Below, one piece after another: positions 38,901 through 45,592 of a DNA stretch of 45,592 nucleotides (position 1 is the stretch's first letter; each line of letters opens with the position of its first letter). The position numbers and the translations under genes are program-made. The notes below the pieces were generated by a model. The model had not been told where the DNA came from. It searched no databases and saw nothing but the letters and a program-made list of their open reading frames with translations. Source of the DNA: Oscillospiraceae bacterium (GTDB taxonomy: Bacteria > Bacillota > Clostridia > Oscillospirales > Oscillospiraceae); contig JAJBUC010000002.1 in NCBI GenBank assembly GCA_020860545.1, positions 552 through 46,143 of the forward strand. Direction: 5' to 3'.

Positions 38901-38938
38901 TTTATTTCAGACTTCTAAGCCGGTTTTGCCTACAATCC

Positions 38939-38974
38939 GAGCCGATTCACTGATTGCAAAAGTGAATCGGCTCT
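38939..38974. terminator. Terminator hairpin between convergent genes
   Basis: GAGCCGATTCAC..TGATTGCAAAA..GTGAATCGGCTC followed by TTTCGTTT. Confidence 0.8.
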
Positions 38975-38985
38975 TTCGTTTCTGC

Positions 38986-40818
38986 TTATGAGCCCTTCTG
39001 GCTGTTTTTGAGCGCCTTCATACGTTCGCCATGGTCCAAAATCCGTTTCCGCAAACGGAGGTTTATCGGCGTGACCTCCAGCAATTCATCGTCGGCAAGA
39101 AACTCGAGACACTGCTCCAAGCTCATGGTGCGCGGTGTCGTCAGGCGCAATGCGTCATCCGAGCCGGAGGCGCGCATGTTGGTCAGCTGCTTTCTTTTGC
39201 AGACGTTAACGGAAAGATCCTCGTTTTTCGGGGAGACGCCGACGATCATGCCGGCATACACCGGCGTGCCGGCACCGATGAAGAGCACGCCGCGCTCCTG
39301 CGCATTAAACAGGCCATAGCCGACCGCCTCGCCGGTCTCAAAAGCCACAAGGCTGCCGGAGGCGCGGCGGTCAATCTCACCCTTCACGGGAGCATAGCAT
39401 TCAAAGACCGACGCCATGATCCCCTCGCCCTTGGTATCTGTTAAAAACTCATTGCGGTATCCGAACAATCCACGCGCGGGGACAAGAAATTCCAGCTTCA
39501 TACGCTCGCCCACCGGATTCATCTCCAGCAGGTCGCCCTTGCGCGCGCCGATCTTTTCAATGACCGCGCCCACCGCGTCGGCTGGGACATCCACAACGAG
39601 CCGCTCAATCGGCTCGCATTTCTGTCCGTCCACGTCCTTGTAGAGCACGCGGGGCGGGGAGACCTGAAATTCATACCCCTCGCGGCGCATCGTTTCAATC
39701 AAAATCGACAGGTGCATCTCGCCACGCCCGGCGACGAGGAACGCGTCGGTGTTGTCGCTCTCGGTAATGCGCAGGGAGACGTCCTTGAGCGTCTCGCGCT
39801 CGAGCCGGTCGCGCAGGTTGCGGCTCGTGACGAACTTCCCCTCCCGCCCGGCAAACGGAGAGTCGTTAACGGAGAAGGTCATCTCCATCGTGGGGGCGGA
39901 AATTTTCACAAATGGGAGCGGCTCTACACAGGCTGCGGCGCAGATGGTATCGCCGATGGTGATATCGCCGATGCCGCTCATGGCGACGATATTACCTGCG
40001 GTTGCGCGGGTCACGGGCGCTTTGGCAAGGCCGTCAAATTGGTACAGGGAGACGGCTTTCGCCTTTTTGCCCGGTGCGTCGGCATCGTGGAAATTGCACA
40101 CTGTAATCTCCTGATTTTGCTCTATGGTACCCCGCTCGATCCGCCCGATGGCAATTCTACCGACAAAGTCGTTATAATCAATGGAAGAAACCAGCATCTG
40201 AAACGGCGCATCCGGGTCAGCTTCCGGCCCGGGGATATAGTCCAAAATGGTCTCAAAGAGCGGAACCAGATCCGTCCCCGCCACGTCGGGGGAGTAGGAG
40301 GCAGTGCCCTGGCGGCCGGAGCAGAACAGCATGGGTGAATCAAGCTGCTCGTCCGTCGCGTCGAGATCGAGCAACAGCTCAAGCACTTCGTCCACCACCT
40401 CATGAATCCGCTGGTCGGGTCGGTCGATCTTATTGACCACGACAATGACGCGGTGACCGAGCTCCAGCGCCTTGGAGAGGACAAAGCGGGTCTGCGGCAT
40501 GGGCCCCTCCGCGGCGTCCACCAGCAGGATGACCCCGTTTACCATCTTAAGGATGCGCTCCACCTCGCCGCCGAAGTCGGCGTGGCCCGGCGTGTCCACA
40601 ATGTTGATTTTTACATCCTTATAGTGAACGGCGGTGTTTTTCGCCAAAATGGTGATACCGCGCTCCTGCTCCAAATCGTTGGAGTCCATTACGCGCTCCA
40701 CCGTCGCCTGATTTTCGCGGTAAATGCCGCCCTGCTTGAGCATTTCGTCCACAAGGGTGGTTTTCCCGTGGTCAACGTGGGCAATGATTGCGATGTTTCT
40801 CAATTTTAAGTCCTGCAA
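38986..40818 (-). CDS. typA: Ribosome-associated GTPase TypA/BipA
   Basis: '[20 protein letters not shown]', '[20 protein letters not shown]', '[19 protein letters not shown]', '[11 protein letters not shown]'. Confidence 0.98.
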   Translation of the reverse strand: MQDLKLRNIAIIAHVDHGKTTLVDEMLKQGGIYRENQATVERVMDSNDLEQERGITILAKNTAVHYKDVKINIVDTPGHADFGGEVERILKMVNGVILLVDAAEGPMPQTRFVLSKALELGHRVIVVVNKIDRPDQRIHEVVDEVLELLLDLDATDEQLDSPMLFCSGRQGTASYSPDVAGTDLVPLFETILDYIPGPEADPDAPFQMLVSSIDYNDFVGRIAIGRIERGTIEQNQEITVCNFHDADAPGKKAKAVSLYQFDGLAKAPVTRATAGNIVAMSGIGDITIGDTICAAACVEPLPFVKISAPTMEMTFSVNDSPFAGREGKFVTSRNLRDRLERETLKDVSLRITESDNTDAFLVAGRGEMHLSILIETMRREGYEFQVSPPRVLYKDVDGQKCEPIERLVVDVPADAVGAVIEKIGARKGDLLEMNPVGERMKLEFLVPARGLFGYRNEFLTDTKGEGIMASVFECYAPVKGEIDRRASGSLVAFETGEAVGYGLFNAQERGVLFIGAGTPVYAGMIVGVSPKNEDLSVNVCKRKQLTNMRASGSDDALRLTTPRTMSLEQCLEFLADDELLEVTPINLRLRKRILDHGERMKALKNSQKGS

Positions 40819-40909
40819 TGGGGATGCACCTCAAATCTACTTTCTCGAATTGCGCTAATTGTGACAAAATATTATACATCAACATTGCTGGAAATGCAAC
40901 TATTTGTGA

Positions 40910-43282
40910 TCACTTCACCGCAAAAAAGCGGTTTGCGATGGTGACGCTCTCCATCGCGTCGGCGGCGTAGTAGTCCGCGCCGACATATTGCGCATATTCC
41001 TCACTTAAGACCGCGCCGCCAACCCAGAAGGTGCAGGGGAGGCCCGCTTCCCTCACCGCTGTGATGGTGTCCTTCATGCTGGTGACGGTGGTGGTCATCA
41101 GCGCACTGAGCCCGGCAAGGCGAATGTCCTTGTCGCGGATGGCGTCCACCACGGTCTGGATGGGGACGTCCTTGCCGAGATCAAGCACATCATACCCATA
41201 GTTTTCCAAAAGCATGCGCACAATATTTTTGCCGATATCGTGGATGTCGCCCTGCACGGTTGCGAGCAGGATGGTCCCGCGGGTTTCCCGGCGCTGTCCG
41301 AGGGAGGACATATAATCCCGTATGACCGCAAAGCCGTTTTGCACCGCCTGCGCCGAGAGCATCAGCTGCGGCAGGAAGAGCTCCCCCGTTTCAAAGCGCT
41401 TGCCCACGCGGTCGAGGGCGGGAATAAATTCCGTATTGATGATGTCGAGCGCCTCGGTATGCGAGAGCAGCGCGCGTACCTTGTCCGCCGTCTGATCCTT
41501 CCGCCCCTGCTCAATCAGCGCTGCGAGGCCGGGCGTTTCGGCAGTCTGCGGCGCAGGCTGCACATCGGCGGCAGGCTGGCTGTATGTTTCAATATAGCGT
41601 GCCGAGTCCCTGTCCTCATAGTTGAGCACGCGGAAGGCGTCGAGCACCTCGCGGTAACGCGCGGCAAGCGGGTTGAGTATGGCGGCGTCCAGCCCCGCAC
41701 CCAGCGCAGCGGCGAGGAAGGTCGCGTTGAGCAGCTCGCGCTGCGGCAGTCCGAAGGAGACGTTACTCACGCCCAAAACGGTCTTCAGCCCAAGTGTCCG
41801 CTTGACCAGCGTGATGGCGCGGATGGTTTCCATCACCTGCTCCTGCTGCGCCGATGCGGTGAGGACAAGGCAGTCAATCAGCAAATCCTCATCGGGAATG
41901 CCGTACGTACGCGCGGTGTCCCGGATGCGGCGGGCTATCTCCAAACGCCCCTGCGCAGTGGGCGGGATACCGTCCTCGTCGAGCACCAGCCCCACGACCA
42001 GCGCGCCGTATTTTTTTGCAAGCGGGAAAATCTGCTCCATCACCTCCCGCTTGCCGTTGACGGAGTTGATGATCGCCTTGCCGTTATAAACACGCAGCGC
42101 CGCCGCAATGGCCTCGGACGACGAGCTGTCAATTTGCAACGGCGCGTTAGTCGCGCCCTGCACGGTACGCACGGCGGCGGAGAGCACCGCCGTCTCGTCG
42201 AGCTCCGGCAGTCCGACGTTCAGGTCAAGCACCTGCGCACCTGCCGTGACCTGCCGCAGCGCCTCGGTAATCAGATAGCCGTCGTCTCCGTCACGCAGCG
42301 CCTGCTTCATCTGTGTTTTGCCGGTGGGATTGAGCCGTTCCCCGATTTCAGTGACAACGCCGTCGAGCACCACCGCCTTCGTGCCGGAGGTACACACGGT
42401 TACGCCGCGCGGCGTGGGTGCTTTTGGGGTAATTTCAGAAAGCCGCGCCTTCAGCGCGCGGGTATACGCCGGTGTGGTGCCGCAGCAGCCGCCCACAATG
42501 CGTACGCCCGCATGCACCATCTGTGCGACCGCATCGGTGTAGTCCTCCACGCTGATGTCATAAACCGTCTGTCCGTCCCGGATGACCGGCAGACCGGCGT
42601 TGGCCTGTACCATGACAGGGACACGGGCATCGAGCAGCATGGCGTCAACCACGGGGCGCAGAGAGGTGGGGCCGAGCGAGCAGTTGACGCCCAGCGCATC
42701 CACGCCCAGCCCCTGCAGCACCGAGACGGCGGTGAGCGGGTCACAGCCGACAAAGGTACGCCCGTCCTCCTGAAAGGTCATGGTGCAGAAAACCGGCAGG
42801 TCTGTGTGCTCCTTCGCCGCGAGGATCGCCGCCTTCGCCTCATAGGGATCGGAAATGGTCTCAATGATGATCAGATCCGCCCCCGCCTGCGCGCCCGCGA
42901 CGATCTGGCGGCGATAGACCTCATACGCATGGTGGAGGGTGACGGTCCCCATCGGCTCCATCAGCTGTCCGAGCGGGCCGATATCCAGAGCAACAAAGGG
43001 CGCGCCCGCCGCGCGTGCGCACCGGATCCCTGCGGAAACCACTTCCTCGACGCTGGCAGCATCACCCAGCTTCCACTCGTGCGCCTGAAAGGTGTTTGCG
43101 GTGATGATGTCCGCGCCCGCCTGCACATATTCCCGGTGGATTGCGGTGACGCGCTCCGGGTGCCGCAGATTGAGCAGCTCCGGCAGCTGGCCGAGCTCCA
43201 TGCCGTATTGCTGGAGCATGGTGCCCATCGCGCCGTCGATCAAAACAATCCGCTCACGCATGAGCGATCTCAGTGTATTCAC
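40910..43282 (-). CDS. metH: Cobalamin-dependent methionine synthase core (Hcy, pterin, B12 domains; no reactivation domain)
   Basis: 'LIDGAMGTMLQQYGM', 'GVNCSLGPTS', 'GGCCGTTPAYT', 'IGERLNPTGK', B12 motif 'GDIHDIGKNIV'. Ends at 790 aa after the B12 domain. Confidence 0.95.
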   Translation of the reverse strand: MNTLRSLMRERIVLIDGAMGTMLQQYGMELGQLPELLNLRHPERVTAIHREYVQAGADIITANTFQAHEWKLGDAASVEEVVSAGIRCARAAGAPFVALDIGPLGQLMEPMGTVTLHHAYEVYRRQIVAGAQAGADLIIIETISDPYEAKAAILAAKEHTDLPVFCTMTFQEDGRTFVGCDPLTAVSVLQGLGVDALGVNCSLGPTSLRPVVDAMLLDARVPVMVQANAGLPVIRDGQTVYDISVEDYTDAVAQMVHAGVRIVGGCCGTTPAYTRALKARLSEITPKAPTPRGVTVCTSGTKAVVLDGVVTEIGERLNPTGKTQMKQALRDGDDGYLITEALRQVTAGAQVLDLNVGLPELDETAVLSAAVRTVQGATNAPLQIDSSSSEAIAAALRVYNGKAIINSVNGKREVMEQIFPLAKKYGALVVGLVLDEDGIPPTAQGRLEIARRIRDTARTYGIPDEDLLIDCLVLTASAQQEQVMETIRAITLVKRTLGLKTVLGVSNVSFGLPQRELLNATFLAAALGAGLDAAILNPLAARYREVLDAFRVLNYEDRDSARYIETYSQPAADVQPAPQTAETPGLAALIEQGRKDQTADKVRALLSHTEALDIINTEFIPALDRVGKRFETGELFLPQLMLSAQAVQNGFAVIRDYMSSLGQRRETRGTILLATVQGDIHDIGKNIVRMLLENYGYDVLDLGKDVPIQTVVDAIRDKDIRLAGLSALMTTTVTSMKDTITAVREAGLPCTFWVGGAVLSEEYAQYVGADYYAADAMESVTIANRFFAVK

Positions 43283-43959
43283 GATTTGTTATCCCCCTCG
43301 TTGCCGCTGCGCCGGAAGGCGCAGTTCTCCCGTTTGGCACAGGTATCGCATTTGCCGTGGGCAGGCGCGTCGTTCGGCAGGTGTGTGCCGAGCCCAATGA
43401 CCGCGGTGACCGATTTGCGCGGGAGCAGGAGCTGCCGCTCGGTACAGGTCAGGCCGATTTTTCGCTCGGTATCCAAGATGCGCAGGACCTGCGGCTGAAT
43501 GGCGAGCGGCAGATCGCCATAGCCTGGGCTAAAGCGTGCCGTGACGGTAAGCCCTTCTCCCGCAGCGTCTTGGGCAATCTCCTCCTGCACGCGGTCGCAC
43601 ACCTCCTCCACGTGCTGTGTGGCGCAGGCGTCCAGAATCAGGGCGGCGGTCAGGTCGGTGCGTTTGCGGCTGTCGATATATCGGTCGGCGGCGATACCAA
43701 GGGTCACCGCCATCAGCGCGGCGCGTGTACAACCGGATAAATGCGCGCGAATATCACAGCCGGACAGTATCAGATCGGTCTGTGTAAGGGCCAGCCCCTC
43801 CGCGTCGGGCCGGAGCGGAAAAACCCGCCATATATGGCGGGGGTGTGCGGCAGTGCGGATCTCCGCCATGCAGGTATCCACCAGATCGCTCACCGTAGCG
43901 GAGAGCTCCTGCCCGCGATAGCCCAGATAACGCAGAACCTCTGCTTTTGCGTCTTCCAT
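43279..43959 (-). CDS. Stand-alone methionine synthase (B12) activation-domain protein
   Basis: 'TARFSPGYGDLPLAIQPQVLRILDTERKIGLTCTERQLLLPRKSVTAVIGL' and a C-terminal 'CDTCAKRENCAFR' Cys motif; ATGA overlap with metH. Confidence 0.9.
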   Translation of the reverse strand: MEDAKAEVLRYLGYRGQELSATVSDLVDTCMAEIRTAAHPRHIWRVFPLRPDAEGLALTQTDLILSGCDIRAHLSGCTRAALMAVTLGIAADRYIDSRKRTDLTAALILDACATQHVEEVCDRVQEEIAQDAAGEGLTVTARFSPGYGDLPLAIQPQVLRILDTERKIGLTCTERQLLLPRKSVTAVIGLGTHLPNDAPAHGKCDTCAKRENCAFRRSGNEGDNKS

Positions 43960-43961
43960 AA

Positions 43962-44822
43962 TCAGCGCGGGTACCCGATGTGGGTGAAACAATGCGCAGC
44001 TATTTCCGGCTTATTCATGGAATACAGGTGCACCCCGTCTACCTTCTGCGCAAGCAGACCTTCCATCTGCTCCGCCGCGTATTCAATGCCCGCTTTGCGC
44101 AAATCGTCCGGGTCGTTTTCATATCTGTGGAGCAGTCGGACAATGGCGGAGGGCAGGGACGCCCCGCACATAAAGATCATCCGCTCGATCTGCGTACGCC
44201 CCAAAATGGGCATAATCCCTGCAGAGATGGGTAGCGTAATGCCATGGGCACGGGCGCTGTCCAGAAAACGGAAAAACTGCGTGTTATCAAAAAAGAGCTG
44301 GGAGACAAAAAAATCTGTCCCCGCCTCCTGCTTGCGCAGCAAGTATTGCAGGTCATCCTCCATACTTTCGCAGTCGATGTGCCCCTCGGGATAACAGGCC
44401 GCGCCGATACAGAAATCATTGCGCGCCGCCGTCTCCCGTACCAGCTCTTCCGCGTGGGCATACTCCCCCGCAGCGGCGCGGTCGGGCGGCAGGTCGCCGC
44501 GCAGCACAAGGACATTTCGAATGCCGTCCTGATGCATCTGCTCGAGCGTCTGCCGGGTCATGTCGCGCGTGGCACCGACGCAGGTGAGGTGCGCCATGCT
44601 CTCAATGCCGTATTCCCGCTGGATAAACGCGGCGATCTCTGCGGTGCGGTTGCGTCCGCCGGAGCCGCCTGCGCCGTAAGTAACGCTGATGAAGTCCGGG
44701 CGGTAGGCCGCCATGCGCGCCAGCGCGTCGTAGATGGTCTGGATTGCGTCATCCCGCTTCGGTGGGAATATTTCCATTGAGATGACGGGCCGGCCTCTCC
44801 CGTATAAAGATTGAATTGCCAT
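43962..44822 (-). CDS. metF: Methylenetetrahydrofolate reductase
   Basis: 'VISMEIFPPKRDD', 'ISVTYGAGGSGGRNRTAEIA', 'HLTCVGATRD', 'LRGDLPP', 'DFFVSQLFFDNTQFFRFLD'. Confidence 0.96.
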   Translation of the reverse strand: MAIQSLYGRGRPVISMEIFPPKRDDAIQTIYDALARMAAYRPDFISVTYGAGGSGGRNRTAEIAAFIQREYGIESMAHLTCVGATRDMTRQTLEQMHQDGIRNVLVLRGDLPPDRAAAGEYAHAEELVRETAARNDFCIGAACYPEGHIDCESMEDDLQYLLRKQEAGTDFFVSQLFFDNTQFFRFLDSARAHGITLPISAGIMPILGRTQIERMIFMCGASLPSAIVRLLHRYENDPDDLRKAGIEYAAEQMEGLLAQKVDGVHLYSMNKPEIAAHCFTHIGYPR

Positions 44823-44914
44823 AGGATACTCTCTCTCCTCCGCTGTATTCTAAAATAAAGTGCATTTAGCGTACCACAAAACATATAAAAAAGATAGGGA
44901 TATTTTCTTCGTTT

Positions 44915-44958
44915 ATAAAAAAGGCCCTCCAATGGTGCGGCAAACGCCATTGGAGGGC
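44915..44958 (-). terminator. Terminator downstream of the HPr-like gene
   Basis: GCCCTCCAATGGCGTTTGCCGCACCATTGGAGGGCCTTTTTTATAAAC on the minus strand. Confidence 0.85.
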
Positions 44959-44978
44959 GGGAAATAACAGGACCACAG

Positions 44979-45233
44979 TTAGCTGTTGCTATTTGCGGCA
45001 GGGGTCACAAATTGTGAAATCTGCTCCTGAAATGCGCTACACTCCGCCTCCGTACCATCAACCGCGATTTCCAGCGGTTTGCTCAGGTCAAGCGAAAACA
45101 GCGCCATGATGGATTTTGCATTGGTCCTGTGGCGTTCGGTCAAGACGCAGATGTCAAAGTCAAATTGAGACGCGATGGTGACGAACTCCTTCACCGCATG
45201 GATTGAGGATAAATAAACAAAAAACGTAGGCAT
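44979..45233 (-). CDS. HPr-family (phosphocarrier-like) protein, divergent active site
   Basis: 'TFFVYLSSIHAVKEFVTIASQFDFDICVLTERHRTNAKSIMALFSLDLSKPLEIAVDGTEAECSAFQEQI'; RBS AAGGAGG upstream of MPTFFV. Confidence 0.8.
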   Translation of the reverse strand: MPTFFVYLSSIHAVKEFVTIASQFDFDICVLTERHRTNAKSIMALFSLDLSKPLEIAVDGTEAECSAFQEQISQFVTPAANSNS

Positions 45234-45445
45234 AAACGAAGTCCTCCTTATTGCCCTGTGGGCGCACTTTCTGCTGTACAATGGCCTGCTTGTTCGGTAT
45301 AATATATTCACGCAATTATATCTTTATATTATGTATACACCATTAAAAAACAAATTTATTATAGCACCAACGGCTAGAAATACAACAGGTAAAATTCTTT
45401 TTTAAGAGAATGACTAAAAAAGACGAAATAATTATGGAGATTATC

Positions 45446-45592
45446 ATGAAAGTAGCCATCTATACGCTTGGATGCAAAGTGAATCAATACGAAACCCAGG
45501 CGATGGAAACCATGCTCAAGCAGCGCGGGGCTTGCGGCGTTCCCACGTCTGCGTCCCGCGCCGCGTATGTGATCATGACCTGCACGGTGAGG
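45446..45592 (+). CDS. mtaB: MiaB-like radical SAM methylthiotransferase (MtaB), truncated by the window end
   Basis: MKVAIYTLGCKVNQYETQAMETMLKQRG...AYVIMTCTVR; canonical UPF0004 N-terminus. Confidence 0.85.
   Translation, partial: MKVAIYTLGCKVNQYETQAMETMLKQRGACGVPTSASRAAYVIMTCTVR

Noticed and set aside
41240-43498. 752-aa ORF on the + strand
   Set aside because: Antisense to metH; lacks recognisable domains and is explained by GC-rich codon usage giving open antisense frames.
44823-44914. SAM riboswitch upstream of metF
   Set aside because: No S-box core motifs; region is short and AT-rich between metF and the upstream terminator.
45250-45290. Possible extra repeat copy (CAGCAGAAAGTGCGCCCACAGGG on the minus strand)
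   Set aside because: Similarity to the dispersed repeat is too short and weak to separate from chance.

Overview
This 45.6 kb window looks like chromosomal, GC-rich, Gram-positive (Clostridia/Oscillospiraceae-like) DNA. The lineage is inferred from spoIIP, a T-box, a Firmicute-type SOS box and the gene content. Most of it is housekeeping: PFOR, YifB/ComM, ThiI, CinA, MnmA, MnmG, a lipid kinase, PepD, IlvE, LeuA with a T-box leader, SpoIIP, LexA, a DEAD-box helicase, AroK, RecJ, Rel, QueH, TypA, MetF, a split MetH with its activator, an HPr-like protein, and the start of MtaB. There is one tRNA-Gly(GCC). I saw no CRISPR array, prophage, transposase or rRNA. The points most worth a second look are: (1) a tightly packed rel - orf73 - ATP-grasp (D-Asp ligase-like) - Asp/Glu racemase - MurE-like cluster, which suggests a D-amino-acid peptidoglycan branch and a non-DAP stem peptide; (2) a ytaF/mntP-like gene split by a clean in-frame TAA; (3) an unlisted 40-codon ORF antisense to the 3' end of an HgdB-activase fusion gene; (4) a family of short dispersed GC-rich repeats at three intergenic loci, one of them an inverted pair; (5) a MalT-like STAND ATPase ending at a TAA before its usual C-terminal domains. 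All family calls come from reading the translations; no database search was run.
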